NCBI RefSeq assembly: GCF_005047655.1
Contig: NZ_SUKF01000003.1
Location: forward strand, 1 to 64,000
Direction of reading: 5' to 3'
DNA from: Sinimarinibacterium arenosum
GTDB taxonomy: Bacteria > Pseudomonadota > Gammaproteobacteria > Nevskiales > Nevskiaceae
Length of the DNA stretch: 64,000 nucleotides
Shown here: in pieces, positions 15,382 through 25,544 of the stretch
Layout: each line of letters starts with the position of its first letter
Position numbering within the stretch: the first letter of the stretch is position 1
Program-made: the position numbers and the translations under genes
Notes under the pieces: model-generated
Told to the model about the DNA's origin: nothing
The model's database searches: none
Seen by the model: only the letters and a program-made list of their open reading frames with translations

Positions 15382-16959
15382 ATGAGTGGCAACCCAGAGA
15401 ACGAAGTATTGGTGAGCCGACTCGGGCCCGATTCGGCGATGGCCCTGTTCCTGTCGTTGTCGCAGCCGGCAGCACTGGTCGACAGCGATGGTGAGACGGT
15501 TCTGGCGGTCAATGCGGCGCTGGTTCAGCGCTGTGGTCATGCCGAACAGGAATTGCAGACCGCCGGTCTGACGCGTTTACGGCAGTTGTTGCACGATTCA
15601 CCGCCGGGAGACCGGGATCAGCTGGCGTCCGGATCACTGGTGCCGGCCGCGTCCGGCGATCACCCGGTGTCATTCTGGCTGGCCGCAGCTGATCCGCGTG
15701 AAGGTAACAACCGTGATCGTGACCCGATTACTGGCTTGCATACCAAGCATGCGATTGAAGCCCGCATCCGTGATCTGCTCGCAGCGGGCAAGCAGGGCGT
15801 ACTGATTCGCTTTGAGGTCGACCAGTTCAAGCTGATCAACGATGCCTTCGGGCGTGAGGCGGGCAATCATCTTCTGGGTTGTCTGGGCAGGTTGATTGCT
15901 TCGCTGTTGCCCGTGGATCAGGCACCAGCACATCTGGGCGGTGACGATTTTGCCGTTGCTTTGATCGATGTTGATGTTGATCGTGCCTGGGCGATTGCCG
16001 AGGGCGTGCGCTTGCAGATCGCGGCGCAGGGATTCGAGTGGGGCGGGCGCGGCTACGGCGTCACCACCAGCATCGGCATCGCTGCTTTCGCCGATGCATT
16101 TCAGGACTACGGCGAGCTGATGAAGGCAGCCGATTCGGCCTGCGAAGCGGCCAAGACGCGCGGTCGCAACCGCATCGAGATCTTTCATCGTGAGGATCGC
16201 GAGCTGCGCCGGGTTCGCGGCGAGCAGTCCTGGGGTGGTCGGGTTTTGGATGCCCTGGAGGACAATCGCTTTGCGTTGTTCCGGCAGCGGATCGAACCGT
16301 TGCAGTCGGGGGTAGGGCGTGAGCACTGGGAAATCCTGCTGCGCGTCCGCGGCGCGTCCGGCTGGACCTCGCCGGTGGATTTCGTCGTCGCCGCCGAACG
16401 TTACGGCCTGATGCCGCAGATGGATCGACGCGTGATTTCGCGAACCTTGCGCGAGCTTTCGAAGCTGCCGAAGGACGCGCGACCGGTGATGGCGATCAAC
16501 TTGTCAGGCAATAGCCTGGGTGACCGCAGTTTGGCCGCGTACATCGAACGCATGCTGGAGCTGAACGAGGTGGAGCCTTCGACCATCCGCTTCGAGATTA
16601 CTGAAACTGCGGCAATCGCCAACACTTCGCGCGCGGTCGAGCTGGTCAATGCACTGCGCGCGCTGGGTTGCAGGGTTGCACTGGACGACTTCGGTGCCGG
16701 CATGTCGTCGTTCAGCTATCTGAAGGCGCTGGAAGTCGACATGATCAAGATCGACGGCAGCTTCGTGCGCACTTTGCTGAGTGATGCGGTCGATGCCGCA
16801 ACCGTCGAGAGCATGGTGCAGATCGCCGCGCTGCGCGGATTGCAGACCGTTGCCGAATGCGTCGAGGACGCTGCCTCATTGGAGCGCCTGCGTGAACTCG
16901 GCGTGGATTTCGCCCAGGGCTTCTACCTGCATCGCCCCGAACCCTGGTCGCTGCCATGA
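15382..16959 (+). CDS. GGDEF-EAL cyclic-di-GMP protein
   Basis: A 525-residue protein with an N-terminal PAS-like stretch (about 1-110), a GGDEF domain (about 120-270) and an EAL domain (about 285-525). The diguanylate cyclase site reads GGDDF instead of GG(D/E)EF, so synthesis is doubtful and the domain may only bind GTP. The EAL domain keeps EILLR in place of EALLR, NLSGN, the DDFG loop (ALDDFGAGMSSF), KIDGSF and AECVED, so phosphodiesterase activity is plausible. The ATG at 15382 is preferred over an upstream TTG at 15331. No transmembrane segment is seen, so it should be cytosolic. Confidence 0.88.
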   Translation: MSGNPENEVLVSRLGPDSAMALFLSLSQPAALVDSDGETVLAVNAALVQRCGHAEQELQTAGLTRLRQLLHDSPPGDRDQLASGSLVPAASGDHPVSFWLAAADPREGNNRDRDPITGLHTKHAIEARIRDLLAAGKQGVLIRFEVDQFKLINDAFGREAGNHLLGCLGRLIASLLPVDQAPAHLGGDDFAVALIDVDVDRAWAIAEGVRLQIAAQGFEWGGRGYGVTTSIGIAAFADAFQDYGELMKAADSACEAAKTRGRNRIEIFHREDRELRRVRGEQSWGGRVLDALEDNRFALFRQRIEPLQSGVGREHWEILLRVRGASGWTSPVDFVVAAERYGLMPQMDRRVISRTLRELSKLPKDARPVMAINLSGNSLGDRSLAAYIERMLELNEVEPSTIRFEITETAAIANTSRAVELVNALRALGCRVALDDFGAGMSSFSYLKALEVDMIKIDGSFVRTLLSDAVDAATVESMVQIAALRGLQTVAECVEDAASLERLRELGVDFAQGFYLHRPEPWSLP

Positions 16960-17027
16960 GTTCCGGGGTGAGGGCGCGCGACAACTGAGCTGGGGAGCGT
17001 GTTGCGCGGTGTTGCCCGGTGCTCGGC

Positions 17028-17040
17028 TACAATTCGCGCC
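17028..17040 (+). promoter_or_regulatory. proS promoter element with GC-rich discriminator
   Basis: TACAATTCGCGCC ends 19 bp before the proS start codon. It is nearly identical to the elements upstream of rplY and prfA. If TACAAT is the -10 box, transcription would start about 15 bp before the ATG. No clear -35 box is present at 16-18 bp. Confidence 0.45.
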
Positions 17041-17059
17041 GATCCCACGGGCCTGAGCC

Positions 17060-18763
17060 ATGCGTCTTTCCAAGTTCTCGTTGCACACCACCAAGGAAAC
17101 CCCGGCTGACGCCGAGGTTGTCTCGCATCAGCTGATGCTGCGCGCCGGTTATATCCGCAAGCTCGGTGCCGGTCTCTACACGTGGTTGCCGATCGGCCTG
17201 CGCACCTTGCAGCGGATCGAGACGATCGTGCGCGAGGAACTCGATCGCGCCGGTGCGCTGGAACTGCTGATGCCGTCGGTACACCCGGCCGAGCTGTGGC
17301 AGCAGTCGGGCCGCTGGCAGGTGATGGGCGACGAGATGCTGCGGTTCAAGGACCGGCACGACAATGACTTTGCGTACGGCCCGACACACGAAGAAGTCAT
17401 CTGCCATCACGTGCGCCAGGACTTCCGCTCATACCGCCAGCTGCCGGTCAATTTCTACCAGATTCAGACCAAGTTCCGTGACGAGCGGCGGCCGCGCTTC
17501 GGCGTGATGCGCTCGCGCGAGTTCATCATGAAGGACGCATACTCGTTCCATCTGGACGCGTCCGATCTGGCGCGTGAATACGAGAACATGCGTTCGGCGT
17601 ACACGCGCATTTTCGACCGCCTCGGTGTCGACTACCGCATTGTCCAGGCGGACTCCGGCAATATCGGGGGCAGTCGCTCGGAGGAATTCCATATTCTCGC
17701 CGGCTCGGGCGAGGACCTGCTGGCGGTGTCGGATACCGGGCCCTATGCCGCCAACGTCGAAGCCGCCGTGTGTCTGCCATCGTCGTCGGCACGACCGGCG
17801 GCAGGCGCGGCGATGGAGCTTGTTTCCACGCCGGGACAGAAGACCTGCGAGCAGGTCTCGAAGTTCATGAACGTCGCTCTCGACGCCAAGGTCAAGCTGT
17901 TGGTGGTCAAGGGTGCCGATGGCGGCCTGGTCGGCATCGCGCTGCGCGGCGATCATCAGCTCAACGAGGTCAAGGCCATCAAGCATCCGCTGATCGCCGA
18001 CCCGCTGCAGCTGGCGGCGCCCGAAGACGTGCAGCAGGCGTTCAATTGTGAGGTCGGCTATCTGGGGCCGGTGAACTGCCCGATCCCGTTGATCGCGGAT
18101 CACGCAGCAGCCGCGTTGGCGGACTTTGTCTGCGGTGCGAATCAGAACGACCATCATCTCAAGGGCGTGAACTGGGGGCGCGACTGCGCCGAGCCGCAGA
18201 CTGCCGATCTGCGCATGGTCTGCGAAGGCGACGCCAGCCCGGACGGCAACGGCAGCATCCGCTTCTATCGCGGTATTGAAGGGGGACACATCTTCCAGCT
18301 TGGCCGCAAGTACACCGAGGCGATGGACGTCAAGGTGCTCGACGAGAGCGGGCAGTCGGTAACGCTGGAGATGGGCTGCTACGGCATTGGCATCACGCGC
18401 CTGGCAGCAGCCGTGATCGAACAGTCCTACGATGCCAACGGCATCATCTGGCCTGACGCGATCGCACCGTTCCAGGTGATCATCTGCCCGATCGGCATGG
18501 ACAAGTCGGATGCCGTGCGTGCCGCAGCAGAATCGCTGTACACCGATCTGTCAGCCGCCGGTATTTCCGTCGCGCTGGATGATCGCGGTAATCGCCCGGG
18601 TGCAATGTTTGCGGATGCCGATCTGATCGGTATCCCGCATCGGATCGTCATCGGCGACAAGGGTCTCGCGCAGCAACAATACGAGTACAAGCATCGTCGT
18701 GCTGAAAAGGCCGAGATGATCCCCGCGAGCACGGCCGCGGTGGTGGAGAAGCTCGGAGCCTGA
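17060..18763 (+). CDS. proS: Prolyl-tRNA synthetase, bacterial type with editing domain
   Basis: Charges tRNA-Pro. The 567-residue protein has the class II catalytic core (LMLRAGYIRKLGAGLYTWLP; motif 2 QIQTKFRDERRPRFGVMRSREF), a middle INS/YbaK-like editing domain of about 180 residues (around 225-400) that hydrolyses Ala-tRNA-Pro, motif 3 in MGCYGIGITRLAAA and a C-terminal anticodon-binding domain. Length and order match E. coli ProS (572). Confidence 0.97.
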   Translation: MRLSKFSLHTTKETPADAEVVSHQLMLRAGYIRKLGAGLYTWLPIGLRTLQRIETIVREELDRAGALELLMPSVHPAELWQQSGRWQVMGDEMLRFKDRHDNDFAYGPTHEEVICHHVRQDFRSYRQLPVNFYQIQTKFRDERRPRFGVMRSREFIMKDAYSFHLDASDLAREYENMRSAYTRIFDRLGVDYRIVQADSGNIGGSRSEEFHILAGSGEDLLAVSDTGPYAANVEAAVCLPSSSARPAAGAAMELVSTPGQKTCEQVSKFMNVALDAKVKLLVVKGADGGLVGIALRGDHQLNEVKAIKHPLIADPLQLAAPEDVQQAFNCEVGYLGPVNCPIPLIADHAAAALADFVCGANQNDHHLKGVNWGRDCAEPQTADLRMVCEGDASPDGNGSIRFYRGIEGGHIFQLGRKYTEAMDVKVLDESGQSVTLEMGCYGIGITRLAAAVIEQSYDANGIIWPDAIAPFQVIICPIGMDKSDAVRAAAESLYTDLSAAGISVALDDRGNRPGAMFADADLIGIPHRIVIGDKGLAQQQYEYKHRRAEKAEMIPASTAAVVEKLGA

Positions 18764-18767
18764 GGCG

Positions 18768-19388
18768 GTGAATCAGCGCCAGCTCAGACCGTCGAGGCAG
18801 GCCATCGGGGCGGGTGCGCGTCTATTCGGAATCCTGATGGGCGGGTTTTGCCTCGGGATTCCGCTCCAGGGGTACGCTGGTCCGACGGCGCCGCCGGAGC
18901 CGGAGCTGCGCGACCTGCTGTTGCGGTCGGTGGATGCGGCCGACAGTTTCGAGCATCCCTACGATGCTGAAGTCTGGTTGCTGGACATGTCGTCGCGGCT
19001 CAGCCGTATCGTGCCCAGCGACGCCGAGCGGCTGGAGCTGCTGCGCATGGTTCATGCCGAAGCGCGTCGCGCCAAGTTGTCGCCGGAACTGGTGCTGGCG
19101 GTGATCGAGGTCGAAAGCCGCTTCGACCGTTTTGCGATCTCGGTGGCAGGTGCCCAGGGGCTGATGCAGATCATGCCGTTCTGGCTCAAGGAAATTGGCC
19201 ATCCACAGGACAATCTGTTCATCGTGCAGACCAACCTGCGCATGGGCTGCACGATCCTGAAGTACTACCTCGACCGGGAGAAGGGGAATCTGGTGCAGGC
19301 GCTCGCCCGCTACAACGGCAGCCTCGGCCGGCTGGAGTACCCGGGCAAGGTCATCGAGGTGCTGAACAAGCGCTGGTATCGCGGCTGA
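18768..19388 (+). CDS. Lytic murein transglycosylase, SLT domain
   Basis: A 206-residue periplasmic enzyme with a hydrophobic leader (GARLFGILMGGFCLGIPLQG) after a basic N-terminus, then an SLT/goose-lysozyme-like domain. The catalytic Glu is Glu116 in AVIEVESRFD, followed by the conserved GAQGLMQIMP and ALARYNGS. It would cleave the glycan strands of peptidoglycan to give anhydromuropeptides. A GTG start 4 bp after the proS stop is used, so it is probably cotranscribed with proS. It is shorter than Slt70 and closer to MltC- or EmtA-like domains. Confidence 0.88.
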   Translation: MNQRQLRPSRQAIGAGARLFGILMGGFCLGIPLQGYAGPTAPPEPELRDLLLRSVDAADSFEHPYDAEVWLLDMSSRLSRIVPSDAERLELLRMVHAEARRAKLSPELVLAVIEVESRFDRFAISVAGAQGLMQIMPFWLKEIGHPQDNLFIVQTNLRMGCTILKYYLDREKGNLVQALARYNGSLGRLEYPGKVIEVLNKRWYRG

Positions 19389-19445
19389 CGATCAGATCGC
19401 TCGCACCATGCCCCGAGTCTCGCCGGGTAGTTTCCGCGTGGTGGT

Positions 19446-20048
19446 TCAGAACAGCGTGAGCACGTTCGGCATGATGCCGACTTCACGCAGCTGACTGATG
19501 AGAATCATCAGTGCGGCGGCCCAGGTGAACCACACCGCGTCCAGCAGATGTCGCCGGAACAGCAGCGGGTGAGCCATGTAGTCTGCCGGTTCAGTGAGCT
19601 GAGAGAACCGCGGAAAGAAGCGCGGGACGGCGGCGACGTAGTCGTCCCAGGCCTTTCCATGGATGCTGCGCTGCCGCTCTTCCTCGCTCAGGATCACCGA
19701 AGGATAGGTCAGCGCGAACAGGCCGGCGATCGCGATTGCAAAGCCGAACGTCCCGGTTGCCAGGCCCACGCCGACACCGCCGATCGAGCTGAAGAAATAC
19801 AGCGGATTGCGCGTCATCGAGTACGGTCCGATCGTGAGCAGTGCCGCATTCTTGTAGCCGACGATGTACAGATTGCACCACAGTCGTCCGATTCCGCCGA
19901 TCGTGGCCAGAACCAGCCCGAGCGTGACCAGACTGTCGCCGAGAACTGGCTTGTTGGCGTGCCAGTAGCTGCCCGTGATGGCAATCAAGACCAGGAGCAG
20001 TGCCACCAGAACGCGTGAAGCGCCAATGCGGTGCTTGGCAAACGACAT
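19446..20048 (-). CDS. Membrane methyltransferase, isoprenylcysteine carboxyl methyltransferase-like
   Basis: A 200-residue integral membrane protein with about five hydrophobic segments. The stretch GPYSMTRNPLYF followed by a downstream EEERQR and Pro-rich RFFPRF is the SAM-binding signature of the ICMT/PEMT family. The bacterial substrate is unknown; related proteins methylate lipids or small molecules in the inner membrane. The gene stands alone, convergent with the transglycosylase and divergent from nothing nearby. Confidence 0.8.
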   Translation of the reverse strand: MSFAKHRIGASRVLVALLLVLIAITGSYWHANKPVLGDSLVTLGLVLATIGGIGRLWCNLYIVGYKNAALLTIGPYSMTRNPLYFFSSIGGVGVGLATGTFGFAIAIAGLFALTYPSVILSEEERQRSIHGKAWDDYVAAVPRFFPRFSQLTEPADYMAHPLLFRRHLLDAVWFTWAAALMILISQLREVGIMPNVLTLF

Positions 20049-20230
20049 GAATAAATTCCTTTTGTGAATTGAGCCCGGTTTTGAATTTGTATCGTCAAAT
20101 TGCTGTCAGCGGGCGCCGATAGACTACCCGATGGCTCACGGCTTGTAAGCTCCCAGATTCGCTGCGGAAGACTTTTTTACGTGATGCTGGCGCTGGCCAC
20201 CGCCCTGCGTTGGCGGAGCCAGCGCTGCTT
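20049..20230. other. Gap with a long inverted repeat
   Basis: GCGCTGGC and a CACCGCC-type arm (from about 20187) pair with GGCGG and GCCAGCGC (ending about 20224), giving a strong hairpin directly downstream of the LysM gene. There is no T-run on either strand next to it. Nothing else supportable was found here. Confidence 0.45.
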
Positions 20231-21672
<1,442 letters not shown>

Positions 21673-21679
21673 GATACGG

Positions 21680-22045
21680 ATGATGAACCGACGTCCTCTG
21701 AGTCAGTACGCCAAGGGTGCCGCACTGGCGGCGCAGTTCATCCTGATGGGCTGGCTTGCTGTTCAGCAAAGCAGTCTCGCGTGGTTGGGCGCGCTGCTGC
21801 TGGCGCTGCCGATCCCGGGCCTGCTGCGCGAGCGCATCTACACCTATCAATGGGCCAGCATGCTGGTCGCGTTTTACAGTGCGTTGTGGCTGGCTGAAGG
21901 TTACGCACGGCCGGACCAGCGACTCGAGGCTTTCGGGATTGCCGCGGTCGCAGCGATCGACTTCGTCAGTCTGGTGATGTACGTGCGCTGGCGTCAGCGA
22001 GAGCGGCCTGCGCCAAAGGCAGAGTCAGACGCCGTTTCCGGGTAA
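21680..22045 (+). CDS. DUF2069 inner-membrane protein
   Basis: A 121-residue protein with four hydrophobic segments and a basic C-terminal tail, matching the small DUF2069 membrane proteins that sit beside hda or wrbA in gammaproteobacteria. Its function is unknown. Its last 80 bp overlap the convergent hda gene, so the two ends must evolve together. Confidence 0.8.
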   Translation: MMNRRPLSQYAKGAALAAQFILMGWLAVQQSSLAWLGALLLALPIPGLLRERIYTYQWASMLVAFYSALWLAEGYARPDQRLEAFGIAAVAAIDFVSLVMYVRWRQRERPAPKAESDAVSG

Positions 22046-22655
22046 GCGTTTCGCGATCCAGGATTTCGATGGCCTCGATCAGGCTGCCGGTGTCGCGCGC
22101 GCGCGTCGTCAGCAGCCAGCGTGAGACCTCGTCCGGCAGTTGAATGCCGCGCAGGCGCGCTCGCAGCTGAAGCAGCGCGCGCCGTTGGTCGTCATCCAGC
22201 GGGCGCAGCCCGAACACCGCGCACTGCGACAGGCGCGTGCGCAGGTCGGCGCGAGCGATCTCCATGCGATCTGGAGCGGCGGCTGCGCTGAGTACGTAGG
22301 GATGGCTGTCGCTGCGCAGTCGATCGATCACGCGGATCAATGCGGTACACCACGTCGCGTCGTGGCTGACGGTGTCGACGTCATCGATGAACAGTGCCGG
22401 GCTCTCGGCGTAGCCGTCCAGCAGCGACGGCCCCAGCGAGGCCAGCTCAGTCAGTGGCAGATAGGCTCCGCCATGTTCGCGGCACGCAGCCTGCAGCAGG
22501 TGAGTGCGTCCGCTGTGCGCGGCACCAAACAGCAGGACTGGAGCCGACAGCGCGCGCAGTGCGACCACTACATCGACATTGTCGCCGGCAAAAAAGCTTT
22601 CAAAACTCGCCGTATCGCGCAGGTGCACGGCGAGTGGCAGCTGAGCGCCCTTCAT
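21966..22655 (-). CDS. hda: DnaA regulatory inactivator Hda
   Basis: A 229-residue AAA+ protein homologous to the DnaA ATPase domain. It promotes DnaA-ATP hydrolysis with the sliding clamp, preventing re-initiation. The N-terminal QLPLAVHLRDTASFESF resembles the clamp-binding motif (QLxLP) plus the DnaA-like start. The P-loop GAAHSGRTHLL has Arg in place of the usual Lys. Sensor motifs (FIDDVDTV, RTRLSQCAVFGLRPLDDD) are recognisable. It overlaps the permease gene by 4 bp, an arrangement common in gammaproteobacteria (permease-hda). Confidence 0.92.
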   Translation of the reverse strand: MKGAQLPLAVHLRDTASFESFFAGDNVDVVVALRALSAPVLLFGAAHSGRTHLLQAACREHGGAYLPLTELASLGPSLLDGYAESPALFIDDVDTVSHDATWCTALIRVIDRLRSDSHPYVLSAAAAPDRMEIARADLRTRLSQCAVFGLRPLDDDQRRALLQLRARLRGIQLPDEVSRWLLTTRARDTGSLIEAIEILDRETLTRKRRLTLPLAQAALADASARTSPD

Positions 22656-23776
22656 GCCGGCGGTTCAGCAGCCGGCGCTTGTGTCGAGTCCCGCGACGGT
22701 TCCAGGGGTTCCGGCGCGCTGCCTTCCAGGTACATCGGACTCAGCAGCCAGCGCTGTTTGGCGTGGCGCAGCAATACGGCAATGGCGGCGGAACCGGGCA
22801 GCGCCAAAAGGACGCCAACGAATCCGAACAGCTGGCCGCCGGCCATCAGTGCAAAGATCACCGCAACAGGATGCAGACCAATACGATCACCGACCAGGGT
22901 CGGTGTCAGCCACCAGCTCTCGAGGATCTGGCCGATACCGAACACGATCGCAACCCAGACCAGTGGCAGCAGCGACTGTTCCTGCACCAGCATCGCCAGC
23001 AGGCCGGCGACGAAGCCGACGGCGAAGCCCAGATAAGGAACGAAGCTGAGGATGCCTGCCCAGAAGCCGATGACCAGAGCGAGCTTGAGCCCGGCAATCG
23101 CCAGCCCGACGCTGTAAAGCACCGCCAGCGCAAGCATCACGCTGAGCTGGCCGCGGATGAATGAACCCATCACCTGATCGGTTTCGGTCGCGAGCTGATC
23201 GACCACCGGGCGCACGCGCGGTGGGATGACATTGCGCAGCCAGGCGACCAGATCATCCCAGTCACGCAGCAGGTAGAACGTGACGATCGGTACCAGCAGC
23301 AGGTTGGCGGCTAGCGCGGCGATCGCCGCGCCGGACTTGGACACATTGGCCCACAGCGCCGCCGCTACGCCGCCAGCGTCGGTCCAATGCTCTGTCAGGA
23401 TTTTCTTCAGGCTGGGAGCGTCCAGATGCATGCCATCCGGCAGATGAATGCCGAGCCATGGCAATGCAATGTCCTGGATCCACGCCAGCCAGTCCGGAAT
23501 GTTTGCCAGCAGCGCCAGCGATTGCTGGTACAGCATGGGGATGACCAGCACTGCCGCGACAATGCCGACGACGCTGAGCCCGACAAATACCGCGGCTACG
23601 CCCGCAGTGCGCGACAGGCCCCAGCGTTGCAGTCGATCGACGATCGGATCGCCGAGATAGGCGAGGCCGGCGCCGATCACGAACGGCAGCAGCACTGGAC
23701 CCAGAAGCCAGAAGAACACCAGCAGCCCAAGGCCGGCGACGTACCAGATCCAGCGCTCGCGCCATGCGACGTTCAT
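22652..23776 (-). CDS. AI-2E family transporter (PerM-like)
   Basis: A 374-residue integral membrane protein with about eight hydrophobic segments and the family patterns FVIGAGLAYLGDPIVDRLQR and PYLGFAVGFVAGLLAML. Members range from AI-2 exporters to Na+/H+ antiporters and envelope factors; the substrate here is unknown. The C-terminal tail is Pro/Ala-rich. It overlaps both the DUF2066 gene and hda by 4 bp, so the three are an operon on the minus strand. Confidence 0.9.
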   Translation of the reverse strand: MNVAWRERWIWYVAGLGLLVFFWLLGPVLLPFVIGAGLAYLGDPIVDRLQRWGLSRTAGVAAVFVGLSVVGIVAAVLVIPMLYQQSLALLANIPDWLAWIQDIALPWLGIHLPDGMHLDAPSLKKILTEHWTDAGGVAAALWANVSKSGAAIAALAANLLLVPIVTFYLLRDWDDLVAWLRNVIPPRVRPVVDQLATETDQVMGSFIRGQLSVMLALAVLYSVGLAIAGLKLALVIGFWAGILSFVPYLGFAVGFVAGLLAMLVQEQSLLPLVWVAIVFGIGQILESWWLTPTLVGDRIGLHPVAVIFALMAGGQLFGFVGVLLALPGSAAIAVLLRHAKQRWLLSPMYLEGSAPEPLEPSRDSTQAPAAEPPA

Positions 23777-24393
23777 GGCGCTGTCGCGAGTACCCGATAG
23801 ACCAGTTCTGAAGTGCCGGTCGAGTAGTCCTGGGTCAGCGTGCCGCTGGTCAGCAGCGCGCCGTTCAGGCGGCTGGCGCCGCCCTCGGAACGCACGCTCA
23901 GCGCCAGGCCATCGGCCTTGGCAGAGATCACGTCGACACGGCGGACGCTGGGCAGTCCTCGCAGCAGTGCCATCACCTTCAGATAGCTCGACCGATCGGA
24001 CACGCCACGGATCATCAGCTGGATGTCTTCGACCTCGGCGGCATAGACGCCCCAGACTGGAAGGCCCAATCCCTTCACGCGGCTGTCGACCGTGCGTGGA
24101 TCGAACGCGGCAACCAGAACCGTGGCGCCGGTTTCATCCTTGTCGTAGCCGTATCGCTGTACTAGCTGCGGCGCCTGTGCGATCAGGCTTCCTGCCTGGG
24201 TTGCGGCGCCGTCGCCGCCGACCCGGTTGACGATGGTGGCCAGCGCTTCGCGCAATGCGGCATCCCGTGTGCCGGCACTCTGGTCCGTGACCGGAACACG
24301 TGCCTCATAAGGATTGCCAGTGCCCGGAGCCTGGGATTGCGCCAGTGCGATGCCGGTCACGCACAGGCCGATCAGCAAGAAAAGAGTTCGCAT
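23773..24393 (-). CDS. DUF2066 secreted protein
   Basis: A 206-residue protein starting with a signal peptide (MRTLFLLIGLCVTGIALAQ). The body matches DUF2066 proteins, found upstream of permease-hda in many gammaproteobacteria. Motifs include VPVTDQSAGTRDAALREAL and ATIVNRVGGD. No biochemical role is known. The start at 24393 is preferred because the upstream extension lacks signal character and runs into the purM promoter. It faces purM, with 89 bp between. Confidence 0.85.
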   Translation of the reverse strand: MRTLFLLIGLCVTGIALAQSQAPGTGNPYEARVPVTDQSAGTRDAALREALATIVNRVGGDGAATQAGSLIAQAPQLVQRYGYDKDETGATVLVAAFDPRTVDSRVKGLGLPVWGVYAAEVEDIQLMIRGVSDRSSYLKVMALLRGLPSVRRVDVISAKADGLALSVRSEGGASRLNGALLTSGTLTQDYSTGTSELVYRVLATAP

Positions 24394-24482
24394 GGCCGGA
24401 ATTATCCGGCGCGCGCCGCTAAAATGACAGCCGATCCCGCAGGTCCCGGCCAGGGGCCATACCATTTCGAGTAACCATCACC

Positions 24483-25532
24483 ATGACCAAGAAAGTCCGG
24501 GCGCAGGCTGCTGCCGGTTTGACCTATCGCGATGCCGGTGTCGATATCGATGCGGGTGACGCGCTGGTGGACGACATCAAGAAGATCGTCAAGTCGACCC
24601 ATCGGCCTGAAGTGCTGGCCGGGGTCGGGGGCTTTGGTGCCTTGGTCGGCCTGCCGAAGAAGTACCGCCAGCCGGTTCTGGTCAGCGGTACGGATGGCGT
24701 CGGTACCAAGCTGATGTTGGGTATCCAGACCGGCAAGATCGAGGGTCTGGGGCAGGATCTGGTCGGCATGTGTGTCAACGACGTGCTGGTATCCGGTGCC
24801 GAACCGCTGTTCTTCCTGGACTATTTTGCGACCGGAAAACTGGACCAGAAGGTCGCCGCTCAGGTGATCAAGGGCGTTGCGCGCGGATGCAAGCTGGCAG
24901 GTTGTGCGCTGGTGGGCGGCGAGACAGCGGAGATGCCGGGCATGTACCCGCCGGGTGATTTCGATGTCGCCGGATTCTGCGTTGCGGTGGCGGAAAAGAA
25001 GAAGCTGATCGACGGTTCGGCGATCAAGCGGGGTGACGTCATCATCGGTCTGCCGTCGTCGGGGCCGCATTCCAATGGCTACTCGCTGATCCGGCGCATT
25101 CTGAAGCTGCGCCGGGCCAAGCTGGATCAGGCATTTGGGTCGGCCACTCTGGCCGACGCGCTGATGACGCCGACACAGATCTATGTCAAACCGGTACTGA
25201 GCCTGCTGGAGCAGGGAATTCCGGTGCGCGGCATGTCGCACATCACCGGTGGCGGAATTCCGGGCAATCTGCCACGTTGCTTCCCGGAAAAAGTGGGCGC
25301 GGTGATCGACACGGCCAGTTGGCGTCAGCCGGAAATTTTCGACTGGCTGCAGCAGCAAGGGCGCGTCGAAACCGACGAGATGCGCCGCGTATTCAACTGC
25401 GGCCTGGGCTTTGCGCTGGTCGTGCCGCGGCTGCGGGCGGATGAAGCGCTGGCCAGTCTGAAGAAGTCGCGGGCGCGGCCCTGGGTGCTTGGTGAGATCA
25501 CGGCGGGAAATCAGGATGTGCGCTTCGCCTGA
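24483..25532 (+). CDS. purM: Phosphoribosylformylglycinamidine cyclo-ligase
   Basis: AIR synthetase of de novo purine synthesis (FGAM to AIR with ATP). The 349-residue protein has the standard start LTYRDAGVDIDAGDALV, GTDGVGTKLML, the DLVGMCVNDVLVSGAEPLFFLDY active-site region, VGGETAEMPGMY and ITGGGIPGN. It is followed by purN after 12 bp, the usual purMN operon. A TAAAAT hexamer upstream (near 24420) may serve as its -10 box. Confidence 0.97.
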   Translation: MTKKVRAQAAAGLTYRDAGVDIDAGDALVDDIKKIVKSTHRPEVLAGVGGFGALVGLPKKYRQPVLVSGTDGVGTKLMLGIQTGKIEGLGQDLVGMCVNDVLVSGAEPLFFLDYFATGKLDQKVAAQVIKGVARGCKLAGCALVGGETAEMPGMYPPGDFDVAGFCVAVAEKKKLIDGSAIKRGDVIIGLPSSGPHSNGYSLIRRILKLRRAKLDQAFGSATLADALMTPTQIYVKPVLSLLEQGIPVRGMSHITGGGIPGNLPRCFPEKVGAVIDTASWRQPEIFDWLQQQGRVETDEMRRVFNCGLGFALVVPRLRADEALASLKKSRARPWVLGEITAGNQDVRFA

Positions 25533-25544
25533 TCGGCGCTGGTC

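Noticed and set aside
20187-20224. Strong hairpin below the LysM gene as an intrinsic terminator
   Set aside because: No U-run follows on either strand, so it is kept only as an inverted repeat.
22140-23164. Plus-strand frames opposite hda and the AI-2E transporter
   Set aside because: They overlap the full length of recognised genes with intact motifs, so they are chance open frames.
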